Positions 27,375-36,856 are shown, numbered from the stretch's first letter. The stretch is 64,000 bases of DNA from Oceanisphaera pacifica (GCF_017498065.1 NZ_JAGDFX010000003.1:1-64000); one strand, 5' to 3'. A program made the numbers and translations. The notes: generated by a model from the letters alone, not told the origin.

Positions 27375-27452
27375 CGCAAGCTGGCTTTAGCCTAGCCAGC
27401 AGGGTTGTTAGACTAAGCGAACATAACACAGTAAAGTAAGCTTGGGCTGACA

Positions 27453-28256
27453 GTGACGGCAAACAACCACCCCCCAAATAGCGAGACTCAGTCTCGCTAT
27501 TATCGTAATGGGCCTAATCACCGCCATAATGAGCACATTGATTTTGTTCAGGTTAGGCGGCGTTTTGATTTTCGCAGTATCGAGATTGGCCGTTGGGTGA
27601 CGCGCCCTGAGCGTGAGCGTGCTGCAGGGTTATTTTTTGATGCCTTGTGCGATTTAATGTTGATCTTACAAGGTAGCGAAGCGGTCATTTCGCTGCGCGG
27701 CTCGCTGTCACTGCAATATGGTATTGGCGGTCGTCCAGGGGTCGCAGCCCACTATAGCCCAAGTACTCGTTGCTTTTCGCTGGCTAAAAATGCCGGCCCT
27801 GGCAGCATTGCTCACGAATGGTTTCATGCTTTTGATCACTATATTGCCAGCAAAACGATTGTGAATGCAGGTACGGGTACTTTTGCCTCCCATGCTTGGC
27901 TGAATAATGCGCCTCTTATCAAACACCCGCTAAATACACTGCTGTTTGACTGCTTTCATGCCATTATGTTGGATGAGAGCGGCACCCTGCCCAGCACCTT
28001 ATTTACGGCTTCGGCCGCCGCAGACAGCCAATTGAATACCCTATATTACAGTCTACCCGAAGAGTTGTGCGCTCGCGCCTTTGAAGCTTTTGTGCAAGAT
28101 GCAGCCATTAAAAACGGCTTTTTAGTAAAGGGCACCAAGGCCACTAAAGAAGCCGAGCTAGGCTTGTACCCACAAGGCACACAGCGCACCACCATTAACG
28201 GCGCTTTTAGTCGCTACTTTCGCACTTTAGGCACGGCTCTGGCCCACCAAGGCTAA
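27453..28256 (+). CDS. CLCA_X family protein (putative metallopeptidase-like)
   Basis: A 267-residue protein of the uncharacterised CLCA_X family. It contains a zinc-protease-like motif, SIAHEWFHAFDHYI near residue 111, with HExxH and a further Asp-His, and conserved IEIGRWVT and ELCARAFEAFVQD regions. No signal peptide is visible, so it is probably cytoplasmic. The start appears to be GTG with a weak ribosome site. cobO follows 37 bases after its stop, on the same strand. Enzymatic activity is unproven. Confidence 0.75.
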   Translation: MTANNHPPNSETQSRYYRNGPNHRHNEHIDFVQVRRRFDFRSIEIGRWVTRPERERAAGLFFDALCDLMLILQGSEAVISLRGSLSLQYGIGGRPGVAAHYSPSTRCFSLAKNAGPGSIAHEWFHAFDHYIASKTIVNAGTGTFASHAWLNNAPLIKHPLNTLLFDCFHAIMLDESGTLPSTLFTASAAADSQLNTLYYSLPEELCARAFEAFVQDAAIKNGFLVKGTKATKEAELGLYPQGTQRTTINGAFSRYFRTLGTALAHQG

Positions 28257-28293
28257 TTTATTATTGTTAATCTCTAAGCAATTAAGGAATCCT

Positions 28294-28917
28294 ATGAGCG
28301 ATCACCAACAAAATAACCGCGAACAAATAAAAGCCGAACGCCATCAGCAACGCCAACAAAAAGTAAAAGATGCCGTAGATGCTAAAGTCGCCGAGGCTCA
28401 AGAAGAGCGGGGTGTCTTAATGGTGATTACCGGTAATGGTAAAGGCAAAAGCACTGCCGGCTTTGGTACCGTCACCCGAGCGGTCGGCCATGGTAAAAAT
28501 GCCGCCGTGGTGCAGTTTATTAAAGGCGGCTGGGAATGTGGCGAGCGCAATTTGTTACAAAAAGTGGGGGTGCCTTTTGTGGTCATGAACACGGGTTTTA
28601 CTTGGGATACCCAAGATCGCGAACACGACATCGCCGCCTGTGAGCAAACGTGGGCACCTGCCGAAAAAATGTTGGCCGATCCCAATATCGACATTGTGCT
28701 GCTAGATGAGCTGACTTATATGGTGGCATATCACTATTTAGATTTAGAGCGCGTACTCAGTGCACTAAAAAATCGCCCATCGCATCAACATGTGATCATT
28801 ACCGGCCGTGGCTGCCATCGCAGCATTATTGAATTAGCCGATACAGTGAGTGAAGTGCAATCAATAAAGCACGCCTTTGAAGCAGGCGTAAAAGCACAAG
28901 TAGGCTTTGATTATTGA
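28294..28917 (+). CDS. cobO: Cob(I)yrinic acid a,c-diamide adenosyltransferase
   Basis: Adds the adenosyl group to corrinoids (CobO/BtuR/CobA type). The 207-residue protein has a charged N-terminal helix, the P-loop MVITGNGKGKSTAGFG near residue 44, VVQFIKGGW near 75 and VLLDELTYMVAY near 132. AAGGAATCC precedes the ATG at 28294. No other cobalamin synthesis gene or riboswitch is seen nearby, so it probably serves salvage. Confidence 0.93.
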   Translation: MSDHQQNNREQIKAERHQQRQQKVKDAVDAKVAEAQEERGVLMVITGNGKGKSTAGFGTVTRAVGHGKNAAVVQFIKGGWECGERNLLQKVGVPFVVMNTGFTWDTQDREHDIAACEQTWAPAEKMLADPNIDIVLLDELTYMVAYHYLDLERVLSALKNRPSHQHVIITGRGCHRSIIELADTVSEVQSIKHAFEAGVKAQVGFDY

Positions 28918-28933
28918 ACGCTAAAGGAGATAA

Positions 28934-28982
28934 AAGGGAAACTAGTGTGCGCTGACTTTACTTAAAGCGAACAGTTTCCCTT
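28934..28982. terminator. Hairpin after cobO, possible terminator
   Basis: AAGGGAAACT and AGTTTCCCTT form a 10-base stem with a 29-base loop. There is little T-run after it, so termination is uncertain. Confidence 0.4.
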
Positions 28983-29083
28983 GTTGTGACACAGCGCGCT
29001 TAAGAGTTTGTTAAATATGGTGATTAGCTGCTACAGTTATATTAAAAGAAGGTAATACCTATCATTTAAAGGAGGTGTTAATC

Positions 29084-29605
29084 ATGTCTGAACAAGACGT
29101 TCTTATCGGTGAACAGTTTCCCCATAAAGTAAGCGCAACTTACAACCGTCAGTCGGATGCTGAGCAGGCTGTTAAATCCTTAGTTGATAACACTAATATT
29201 CCACGAGAACAAATTAAACTGGTACACCCCAAAGATCCTCAGATTGCTCGTAAGCTTGAACCTGAAGTTGAAGGAGTGCGTCGGACTTTTGTCAAATCTC
29301 ATTTAGTTTTTGGGGGAATAGGCTTTATTGTCGGGATTATAGTGGCGACCTTGCTGATCACAATAGGGCCTGCTATCACTCGCTCTAGCCCCGTATTTAC
29401 TTATATCGCTATTCTTTTTTTATTTACGTTAATTCCGTTATTGGCTGCGGGTTTAATCTCGTTTCGCCCTGATCAAGATCCCTTAATTAATAAAACCCGT
29501 GAAGCAGCACAGTCAGCACAATGGACACTGGTTGCCCACTGCGCTGACCAAGAACAACAAGAGCAAGCGACGCGGATCATCACTCCCACGGCAAAAACCT
29601 TATAG
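29084..29605 (+). CDS. Two-helix membrane protein of unknown function
   Basis: A 173-residue protein. A cytoplasmic N-terminal part (VSATYNRQSDAEQAVKSLVD, like the start of general-stress GsiB/17M-type domains) is followed by two membrane helices (about 73-97 and 104-126) and a C-terminal domain (TLVAHCADQEQQEQATRII). The N- and C-terminal parts may form one alpha/beta domain split by the hairpin. AAAGGAGGTG is an almost ideal ribosome site for the ATG at 29084. Neighbouring stress-type genes hint at a stress role; this is inference. Confidence 0.7.
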   Translation: MSEQDVLIGEQFPHKVSATYNRQSDAEQAVKSLVDNTNIPREQIKLVHPKDPQIARKLEPEVEGVRRTFVKSHLVFGGIGFIVGIIVATLLITIGPAITRSSPVFTYIAILFLFTLIPLLAAGLISFRPDQDPLINKTREAAQSAQWTLVAHCADQEQQEQATRIITPTAKTL

Positions 29606-29745
29606 TTGACTCACCTAGCAAGCAGTGAGTGACGTCTTTATCGTTTATTGTTGGTATAGTGGGGTACATTATTTTTACTTGTGAGTAACCGCCTTGGCAG
29701 GCAATACGCCTGCCCAAATCTACTCAGTGAGAGTTGCTGATCTAG

Positions 29746-30204
29746 TTAGAGAAAAACAATATCATCAGGGTTAATGCTGCCGTTATCATCATCCTCAAAG
29801 CTTGGATATTGCTCGGGCTTGGTGCCTGTTTCGCTAACGAGAAAAGGATATTCGCGATCGGGTTGGCTGGCTCTTGGTTTCTTGCGTGACTTACTTACCT
29901 GAAAAATCCAGTCATCGCCAAAGTCGAACCAATAAAATAGCTTGTAACCTTTGCGAAGCGGGAACAAAGACAAGAGGGAGATATCCTCAAGATCTTTCTC
30001 ATCATCGACCATAAAGTGATGTGAACCATGGGCATTTCGAGCCGTAAAAAACGAAAATAAGTGGTCGTTATCAAAGTCGACGGCTTCTTGAATAGCATCA
30101 TGCAGCTCATATAGCATAATGTTTTCGTCTACTTCCAGCTCGCAACTCCAGTCTGAGTCAGTGTAAATGTTGCCTACAAGCTTAATTGTTAAAGTAATAA
30201 TCAT
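29746..30204 (-). CDS. Plasmid pRiA4b ORF-3-like protein
   Basis: A 152-residue acidic protein of the pRiA4b ORF-3 family, also called the IS1096 passenger TnpR family. Typical features are LHDAIQEAVDFDNDHLFSFF near residue 32 and FYWFDFGDDWIFQV near 90. Despite the family names, no transposase or insertion sequence end is seen around it, so it looks like a resident chromosomal gene. Function is unknown. Confidence 0.78.
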   Translation of the reverse strand: MIITLTIKLVGNIYTDSDWSCELEVDENIMLYELHDAIQEAVDFDNDHLFSFFTARNAHGSHHFMVDDEKDLEDISLLSLFPLRKGYKLFYWFDFGDDWIFQVSKSRKKPRASQPDREYPFLVSETGTKPEQYPSFEDDDNGSINPDDIVFL

Positions 30205-30245
30205 AAATTGCTCTGGTTTAACTCATGGTGAATAAAGTCATCAGC

Positions 30246-30899
30246 CTAATATGCTTCAGGAAAAAGTACGACCTCATCCTCTGGCTGCCAAGGCTTATAT
30301 TTCGTCATGGCTTGTAAAAATACAGGGTGCACTAGCCAGTCTTGCAACCATTTTTGTAGATAAGGGTAAGGTAACTGATAAAAGGTATCGCGATCAACAT
30401 GGGCGAACTGGCGTACAAAAGGCATAATGGCAATATCGGCGACCGTCGGTTTATTCCCCAGTAAAAAATCTTGCTCGGTGAGTAATGCTTCTAAAGTCTG
30501 TAAGAACACTTCTCCTTGTTGCCGATAGTCTGTTTGGCTCATCTCTGGGTGACGATCAGCATATTTATAGCGGTCTAACCAATATTTAAATTGCTGGTCG
30601 TTTTGCTCAATTAACATGTTTGCTTTATGTACATGAAAGCCCTCTAATAAGCCGCTAGGGTCTTGCTGCGCAAGTGCCCACATCATAATATCTTGGCTTT
30701 CGTCAATAACGCTGCCATTTTGCAGTTGCAACACGGGCACCGTACCTTTGGGGCTAATGGCTAACATGGCCGCGGGTTTATTTTTTAGGGTGACTTCTCG
30801 AAGTTCTAGCTGCAGTTTGGCAAATAAAGTACCCAGACGAGCACGCATGGCATAGGGGCAACGGCGAAAAGAATAGAGACAATGCAAGGATAAAACCAT
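30246..30899 (-). CDS. Glutathione S-transferase family protein
   Basis: A 217-residue soluble protein with an N-terminal thioredoxin-like domain. It has a cysteine active site, YSFRRCPYAMRARL near residue 9, and the cis-proline region PKGTVPVLQL near 50 followed by IDESQDIMMW. An all-helical C-terminal domain carries the N-capping LLGNKPTVADIAIMPFVRQF. The Cys-Pro site recalls omega-type or glutaredoxin-like GSTs. Substrate unknown. Confidence 0.85.
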   Translation of the reverse strand: MVLSLHCLYSFRRCPYAMRARLGTLFAKLQLELREVTLKNKPAAMLAISPKGTVPVLQLQNGSVIDESQDIMMWALAQQDPSGLLEGFHVHKANMLIEQNDQQFKYWLDRYKYADRHPEMSQTDYRQQGEVFLQTLEALLTEQDFLLGNKPTVADIAIMPFVRQFAHVDRDTFYQLPYPYLQKWLQDWLVHPVFLQAMTKYKPWQPEDEVVLFPEAY

Positions 30900-31115
30900 A
30901 AAAAATCCATCGTTAATTGTAAAGATAACCTATGGTATCAAAGATAAATGCAATTGCTTAATGCAGCGGTAGCACCTGTGTTTCATGACTGCTTAGGGCT
31001 ATAATTATGTGATTTTTTGTAGAGATATTTTTAACTTAATTAAAAATTCACTCTCATCAAATAGTACTGATTATGATATAACTAATGCACCTAACATCCT
31101 GTCGGAATTTCTTCA

Positions 31116-32846
31116 TTGGATAATATTGAACACCTCTTCTTACTGACTGGGATCTTACTGTGTGTGAGCGTATTAGCCACCTTATTATCGGCGCGCTCCG
31201 GCATCCCCATTCTGCTTATTTTTTTAGTAATAGGCATGTTGGCGGGTGAAAGTGGCCCAGGTGGAATTGAGTTTGAAAGTTACTCATTAGCTTACAGCAT
31301 AGGTAACCTAGCACTAGCCATTATTTTGCTGGATGGTGGCATGCGTACTCGCATGACGACCTTTAGGGTCGGGCTAAAGCCGGCCATTAGTATGGCCACC
31401 TTAGGAGTGTTAGTCACCAGTGGCGTAACAGGGCTAATTGCGGTTTATATTTTAGATTTAAGCTGGCTACACGGTTTATTACTCGGCTCTATTGTCGGCT
31501 CTACCGATGCGGCAGCAGTGTTCTCATTGCTTAGTGGCAGAGGTATGCACTTGAATGAGCGGGTAGGGGCCTCCCTTGAAATTGAGTCGGGCACCAACGA
31601 CCCTATGGCGATTTTTTTAACACTCACCCTGATTGGTTTAATTACCGGTGAGATGAATGGCATGGGTGAAACCTTACTCTTTTTGCTCACCCAGTTTGGT
31701 ATTGGCACCATAGCTGGCATTTTAGGCGGTTTGTTATTGGTGCAAATGATCAAGCGCTTTGAGTTAGCTCCAGGCCTATACCCCATTCTTGTTACCGGCT
31801 TTGGCTTAACCTTATTTGCGCTTACCGCTTTGTTAGAAGGGAGTGGTTTTTTAGCCGTGTATTTGGCGGGCTTGGTACTGGGCAACTCTCGCCTACGTGA
31901 CATGGAGTCTATTTTACCGGTATTAGATGGCTTAGCTTGGCTGAGTCAAATTGGCTTGTTCTTGGTTCTGGGGTTGTTGATCTCACCATCAGAAATGTGG
32001 ACCATGGCATTACCAGCTATTTTAATTTCATTAGCGCTAATATTTATCGCTCGGCCGCTGGCGGTGCTGGTCTCTTTGGTGCCATTTTTTCGTTTTACTA
32101 AACGAGAGCTTGGTTTTATTTCTTGGGTGGGGTTACGAGGCGCAGTGCCTATTGTATTGGCCATTTTTCCACTAATGGCCGGTATACCCGAGGGTATGAT
32201 GTTTTTTAATGTGGCCTTCTTTGTGGTGTTAATCTCTTTATTAGTACAAGGCTCTACTCTGCCGCAAATAGCCCGCTTATTGAAAGTAGAAGTGCCCCCT
32301 GAGCTAGCACCGCAGCGCCGTGCTATGTTGGGTATATTTCAAGAAGATGACTTTGAAATGTTCTTATATACAGTGAGCAGTGAGTCGATAGACGGTGTTG
32401 TGGTACGTAACTTAACCTTTCCGCCCCATTGTCGCGTTGCTGCTGTATTTAGGGGAGAGTATTTATTACCTGCCTCGGGCAGTACACGGCTGGCGATGGG
32501 GGACTTGTTATGTGTGATTGGCCGCAGTAATCACCTTAAAACCTTAAATAATATGTTTGGGGGAGACTTAGATGCGGCGCGCAGTAAAGCACGTGCGTTC
32601 TTTGGTGATTTTATTTTAGATGCAGATGCACTCATGGCGGATGTGGCCAAAATGTATGGTGTGGATGTTGATGACAGTGAAGCAAAGCTTAATTTGGGTG
32701 AGTTTATGCTTACCCACAGTAATGGTCATCCGGTAGTGGGCGATAACTTTTTACGCTACGGCATGGCGTGGACAGTGGCGGATGTAGATGGTGATCAGGT
32801 GCTAAAAGTCGGGTTGCGTGAAGATGAAACTGATAAGCCTGATTAG
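31116..32846 (+). CDS. nhaP2: Potassium/proton antiporter (NhaP2/CvrA type)
   Basis: A 576-residue CPA1 antiporter with about 12-13 membrane segments (residues 5-395), including LGSIVGSTDAAAVFSLL near 127 and LEIESGTNDPMAIFLTL near 152 with the ion-binding Asp. A TrkA-C-type domain (VVVRNLTFPPHCRVAAVF near 428) and a C-terminal CorC/HlyC-type domain follow, as in NhaP2. The start is TTG (MDNIEHLFL). Its stop overlaps the convergent rhodanese gene by 4 bases. Confidence 0.9.
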   Translation: MDNIEHLFLLTGILLCVSVLATLLSARSGIPILLIFLVIGMLAGESGPGGIEFESYSLAYSIGNLALAIILLDGGMRTRMTTFRVGLKPAISMATLGVLVTSGVTGLIAVYILDLSWLHGLLLGSIVGSTDAAAVFSLLSGRGMHLNERVGASLEIESGTNDPMAIFLTLTLIGLITGEMNGMGETLLFLLTQFGIGTIAGILGGLLLVQMIKRFELAPGLYPILVTGFGLTLFALTALLEGSGFLAVYLAGLVLGNSRLRDMESILPVLDGLAWLSQIGLFLVLGLLISPSEMWTMALPAILISLALIFIARPLAVLVSLVPFFRFTKRELGFISWVGLRGAVPIVLAIFPLMAGIPEGMMFFNVAFFVVLISLLVQGSTLPQIARLLKVEVPPELAPQRRAMLGIFQEDDFEMFLYTVSSESIDGVVVRNLTFPPHCRVAAVFRGEYLLPASGSTRLAMGDLLCVIGRSNHLKTLNNMFGGDLDAARSKARAFFGDFILDADALMADVAKMYGVDVDDSEAKLNLGEFMLTHSNGHPVVGDNFLRYGMAWTVADVDGDQVLKVGLREDETDKPD

Positions 32847-33253
32847 TAAGGTGCTGTGTTTGGCGTGTTTAAGTATAAGGCGGCGGTACCACTTATCGTA
32901 TCATCTGCTGCCATTGGACCCTCGATAGGGCGGGCCTGCTGCGTGGTTAAGCCCGTGGCTTTTAATTCAGCAAGCGCACCGGCATGGCTTGCTGCATGGT
33001 AGCCTAAAGCCTGTAACGCTTGGCTAGCCTGTTGGCCACGCAGTTGGCCGCGACCATATAATTTAATGACGGTGTTTTTGTCGGGGTAGCGAGCACTCAC
33101 GCCACGGGCTATATAGGTATAAGGGATATGTATCGCATTATGCAGGTGCTCTATGGCGTATTCCTCTTGGCTGGCAACATCTACCCATACTTGTGTATTG
33201 GTAAATGCCAGCATCGGCCAACTGCATAAGAGGGTGACTATCCAAGACTTCAT
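32843..33253 (-). CDS. Exported rhodanese-like protein without the catalytic cysteine
   Basis: A 136-residue PspE-like single rhodanese domain with a signal peptide (residues 1-18, MLAFTNT). Family elements are VWVDVASQEEYAIEHLHNAIHIPY near residue 22 and VIKLYGRGQLRGQQA near 63. In active rhodaneses the loop after the fourth strand begins with cysteine (YCRSGxRS); here that position is glycine, and the mature protein has no cysteine. It is therefore probably not a sulfurtransferase and may bind a ligand. It is convergent with nhaP2. Confidence 0.75.
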   Translation of the reverse strand: MKSWIVTLLCSWPMLAFTNTQVWVDVASQEEYAIEHLHNAIHIPYTYIARGVSARYPDKNTVIKLYGRGQLRGQQASQALQALGYHAASHAGALAELKATGLTTQQARPIEGPMAADDTISGTAALYLNTPNTAPY

Positions 33254-33360
33254 TATTTATCCTGCTACACAAATTAACAATATTGAGTGTAGAGCAGAAA
33301 AGTATGAGTATCTTGCGCAAAAAGCGTGCAGCCGACAGAAGTCGGCACACTCGTACAACA

Positions 33361-33390
33361 AAAAATCCCCCGCATGGCGGGGGATTTTTA
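33361..33390. terminator. Bidirectional terminator
   Basis: AAAAATCCCCCGC is mirrored by GCGGGGGATTTTT. It lies between ytoQ and the rhodanese-like gene, downstream of ytoQ. Confidence 0.88.
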
Positions 33391-33419
33391 TTAACTCGCA
33401 ATTTATCTCTGCGTTAAGC

Positions 33420-33869
33420 TTAAGATAGCAAGTAAGTTAAGATTTCAACCACTTGCTCTGGCTCACGGCAGGTGGCTTTAGCGGCTTCGTCTACTTCTTT
33501 TAGTGGGTGGTCTAGCTCAGCGTCGTGCAGCGTCACAATGGGCTTCCCAGATGCAACTGCAAAGCCTGCGTCAAAGGCGGCGTTCCACTGACGGTATTTA
33601 GGTCCAAAACGCACCACCACTAAATCAGCAGCTTTAATTTGGGTAGAAGTGCGGATGCTGTTGATGCCAGACGCTTTACGGTCACGCCAGAAGTTATCTT
33701 CTTCGCTACCTAAAATATTAACGCCTACCATGTCACTGGCATCGTGATCGGTCACCGCTGAGCTAAATTCAACGGCAAGGCCTGCGGCTTTAGTGCCTTC
33801 AATTATACGCTCACGCCAATCGGTGTGAATTTCGCCGGACAGATACACGTTCCAAGTTTTCTGAGTCAT
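33420..33869 (-). CDS. ytoQ: YtoQ family protein
   Basis: A 149-residue protein of the YtoQ family (nucleoside 2-deoxyribosyltransferase-like fold). Typical stretches are WNVYLSGEIHTDWRERI at the N-terminus, DNFWRDRKASGINSIRT near residue 62 and VVRFGPKYRQWNAAFDAGFA near 87. Function is not established. AAGGAA precedes the ATG at 33869; the upstream in-frame GTG overlaps that site and is unlikely to be the start. Confidence 0.85.
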   Translation of the reverse strand: MTQKTWNVYLSGEIHTDWRERIIEGTKAAGLAVEFSSAVTDHDASDMVGVNILGSEEDNFWRDRKASGINSIRTSTQIKAADLVVVRFGPKYRQWNAAFDAGFAVASGKPIVTLHDAELDHPLKEVDEAAKATCREPEQVVEILTYLLS

Positions 33870-34002
33870 TATGTTTTCCTTATTGCTCACAGAAGTAACT
33901 AAAATAAAGTACAGTTGTTAAATGTTACCTTATTATGACCATAAAATCAGCCCTAGGAAGTGCTGCACAAAACAAGATAGTAAGGCTGCAGTGAAGGAAA
34001 AT

Positions 34003-34031
34003 AAAAAAGCCGGTCTTGCGACCGGCTTTTT
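34003..34031. terminator. Bidirectional terminator
   Basis: AAAAAAGCCGGTC is mirrored by GACCGGCTTTTT. It ends the nucleobase permease gene. Confidence 0.9.
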
Positions 34032-34069
34032 AAGTACTGAGTATTGATTTTAACGTAAGAGGTTACTTC

Positions 34070-35518
34070 TTAGTTAGCACTCTCAGTGCTTACTTTTTTT
34101 TGGACATTACCAGCGGAGTCATCGTTACCGCCGCTCATGTTTTTTTCAATTTCTTCACGCTCCCGTGCTTCATCTTGTAATGACTTCTTAGGCAGAACAA
34201 TATTCAAGATGAAAGAGGTGAGTGCTGCAATGATCACTGGGTTAGTCAATGAACCTAACATTTCAGGTAACATAGCAACTGACTCAGGCTTAGCAGCCAC
34301 ACCCATGGCCAGAGCAACAGATAGAGCGGCAATGGTCACGTTACGTGAAGACAGCTCATCTTTAACCAGCAGCTGAATACCTGTCATGGTGATCATGCCG
34401 AATACAATGATGGTTGCACCGCCAATTACAGGGTACGGAATAGTCAGCATAACCGCAGAGAACTTAGGCAGTAAACCGGCTAAAATCATGAAAATTGCAG
34501 CAATACCTAATACGTAGCGGCTGATAACCTTAGTCATGGCCACAATACCTACGTTCTGACTGAACGAAGAGGTTGGCAAAGAACCAAAGAAAGAACCCAC
34601 AAGCGTAGTTAGACCATTACCAATCAAGCCGCCAGACATTTCCTTGTCTTGCAACTCACGGTTCATACCGCCAACAGCAGTCGCAGATAAGTCACCGATG
34701 GTTTGTACTGAGTTAACAATACAAATAATAACCATAGGTACAATGGCACCAACAGGGAAGCTAAGGCCAAACTCAAGCGGCATAGGCAAGTAAGCCCAAT
34801 CAGCAGTCGCTACACGGTCTAGGTTGACCATTCCAAAGAATGAACCTAATGCATAACCGGCAATAATACCGATGATGATGGCTGCAAGGCGGAAGTAGCC
34901 TTTACCAAACTGTGAGCAAAGCAGTACGACAAGTAGCGTAACCGCTGCGACTAACCAGTTTTGGCCACTACCAAATTCAGGGTTAGGTGCGCCGTTTACA
35001 AACGCATTACCCGCCATGTAGTTGATTGCAACACCGTACAAGGACAAACCAATCACCAATACCACGGTACCGGCAACAACTGGCGGGAACAAGTGACGGA
35101 TATGTTTAATTAGTATACCGACCAATAACATGGCGATACCACCAATGACTTGTGCACCCATGATGGCATCAATGCCGTATCGCTCACCCGTAGCAGGGTC
35201 TATGCTGTTGGCGACCGACAGTAAGGTTGGCATATAGGCGAAACCTACCCCGAAGATAACTGGCATACGCGCACCAATACTACCGACTGAGTAAAGTTGT
35301 AATAATGTCGATAGACCAGAAAACAACAAGGCTACTTGAATAAGCAGCGTTGATTCTTGTGCACTTAAACCAACCACGTTTGCAACAATAAGTGGTGGCG
35401 TAACGGCACCCATGATCATCGCTAAGATGTGCTGTAGTGATAACGGTAGTGCCTTGCCGAAACCAGGCTTCCCGTAAAAGTCGAATATCGACTTGCTGTG
35501 TACATGACTTTGTTTCAT
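34070..35518 (-). CDS. Nucleobase:cation symporter-2 (uracil/xanthine permease family)
   Basis: A 482-residue NCS2 carrier with about 14 membrane segments. Family signatures are LQHILAMIMGAVTPPLIV near residue 28, FGVGFAYMPTLLSVA near 88, and the QNVGIVAMTKVISRY motif near 320 that lines the substrate site. The permeant is probably xanthine or uric acid, since QNxGxxxxT is found in that clade. I prefer ATG 35518 to the TTG at 35545. A leader of about 340 bases precedes it. Confidence 0.9.
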   Translation of the reverse strand: MKQSHVHSKSIFDFYGKPGFGKALPLSLQHILAMIMGAVTPPLIVANVVGLSAQESTLLIQVALLFSGLSTLLQLYSVGSIGARMPVIFGVGFAYMPTLLSVANSIDPATGERYGIDAIMGAQVIGGIAMLLVGILIKHIRHLFPPVVAGTVVLVIGLSLYGVAINYMAGNAFVNGAPNPEFGSGQNWLVAAVTLLVVLLCSQFGKGYFRLAAIIIGIIAGYALGSFFGMVNLDRVATADWAYLPMPLEFGLSFPVGAIVPMVIICIVNSVQTIGDLSATAVGGMNRELQDKEMSGGLIGNGLTTLVGSFFGSLPTSSFSQNVGIVAMTKVISRYVLGIAAIFMILAGLLPKFSAVMLTIPYPVIGGATIIVFGMITMTGIQLLVKDELSSRNVTIAALSVALAMGVAAKPESVAMLPEMLGSLTNPVIIAALTSFILNIVLPKKSLQDEAREREEIEKNMSGGNDDSAGNVQKKVSTESAN

Positions 35519-35861
35519 TGCAATAAGTCCCTGAGTTTTGCTCAATTGGGGAAGAGCCTGTTGTGCAATATTGCAACAACGTAACTACAACCACCAGTAA
35601 TGACGTTAATCGCTGGACTCCCTAGCTAATTCGTCTTTTTTGTATGCACAGTGGTAGGTGAGACCACTGTTAATACAAAGAAAACACACCAAACCCAGCA
35701 AAGGCCAGACGCACAACTTGGATGCGACTTGTGTCGTGTTCGACTGTTTAGTTAAACACTAGGTGTAATGTATACATTTATGTAAACATTAAAGCAATAT
35801 TTTGTTTGTTTTTGTTTGACTTGTTTCGATATAGATCGCAAAAAAATGCTGAGTTATTTTA
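35519..35861 (-). promoter_or_regulatory. Long upstream region of the permease gene
   Basis: No gene. It holds a CAGTGGT/ACCACTG hairpin near 35648-35669 and, near 35765-35790, a dyad-like AT-rich AATGTTTACATAAATG followed by TATACATT. The length and hairpin suggest a structured leader or operator, but I cannot match it to a known purine or xanthine riboswitch by eye. Confidence 0.35.
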
Positions 35862-36674
35862 CTAATAGATGCGACGTGGAATGCCGGTTCGTTCTAAAAT
35901 TTTGGCTGAAATCTCTTCTACTGAGTGATAGGTGGTGTCAATAAAAGGAATGGCTTCCATTCGAAATAAACGTTCAACTTGGCTCAGCTCGTAGCGGCAT
36001 TGTTCGGCTGCTGAATACGCACTGTTCGCCATACGGCGCTGGCGAATTTCTTGCAATCGGTAAGAGTCGATGGTTAGGCCAAACAGCTTGTGTCTATTGG
36101 CTTTTAGGGCTTTTGGCAGCGCCATTTGCTGCATATCTTGATCAATAAAGGGATAGTTAGCTACGCGAATTCCAAATTGCAATGCAAGATATAAGCTGGT
36201 TGGTGTTTTGCCACAGCGAGACACGCCAATCAAAATAAGATCGGCTTCATCATAGGCTTTAGTCGTCATGCCATCGTCGTTTTCTAGTGCATAGTTCACG
36301 GCATCAATGCGAGTGTCATAATGTTTTTTATTCTCCATACCGTGAGTGCGGTGAGTGCGAGGGTCGGCTTTTACTCCTAACTGTTGCTCTATGGGTGTTA
36401 CGAAGGTGTTAAGAAAGTCGTAATGCTTAGCATCACTATTGGTGATAATGTTACGCAACTTTGTATCCACTACAGTGTGAAATACTAAAGGCAACTTGCC
36501 ACTTTTGTGGTAACTGTCGTTAATCTTATTTTTTACTGCTTGCGCTTTATCTTCATCACCGACAAACGGCATGGTGATTTGCTCAAAAGGCAGTGGAAAT
36601 TGGCTTAATACCGCATGACCAAAAACCTCGGCTGTGATCGCCGTCCCATCCGAAACATAAAAAACCGTGTGCAT
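35862..36674 (-). CDS. ppsR: Phosphoenolpyruvate synthase regulatory protein (kinase/pyrophosphorylase)
   Basis: DUF299 bifunctional enzyme that inactivates PpsA by ADP-dependent phosphorylation and reactivates it by phosphate-dependent removal. The 270-residue protein begins [20 protein letters not shown] and has the P-loop [15 protein letters not shown] near residue 150. GGAGG precedes the ATG at 36674; the ORF extends 18 codons further without support. It is divergent from ppsA, its target. Confidence 0.93.
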   Translation of the reverse strand: MHTVFYVSDGTAITAEVFGHAVLSQFPLPFEQITMPFVGDEDKAQAVKNKINDSYHKSGKLPLVFHTVVDTKLRNIITNSDAKHYDFLNTFVTPIEQQLGVKADPRTHRTHGMENKKHYDTRIDAVNYALENDDGMTTKAYDEADLILIGVSRCGKTPTSLYLALQFGIRVANYPFIDQDMQQMALPKALKANRHKLFGLTIDSYRLQEIRQRRMANSAYSAAEQCRYELSQVERLFRMEAIPFIDTTYHSVEEISAKILERTGIPRRIY

Positions 36675-36856
36675 TAGACCTCCAGATCTCACTTTTGTGT
36701 ATTGGTATAGGTTAAACCTTACCTGCATTTTCTGCTTATTGTAGAATCCTTTGTGTGCCGAGCATGTTCAATGCCAGCTCGATAATAATAAGCTCAGATG
36801 CACATAAATAGACATGTAAATATTCGCAACTCAAAATCACTGTTGGAGACGTGGCC

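Noticed and set aside
29746-30204. Possible mobile-element remnant because of the IS1096/pRiA4b family name
   Set aside because: No transposase, terminal repeats or composition shift; the family is common as a stand-alone chromosomal gene.
31445-31903. 152-codon frame antisense to nhaP2
   Set aside because: Same reason: antisense of a membrane-protein gene, basic and low-complexity, no start signals.
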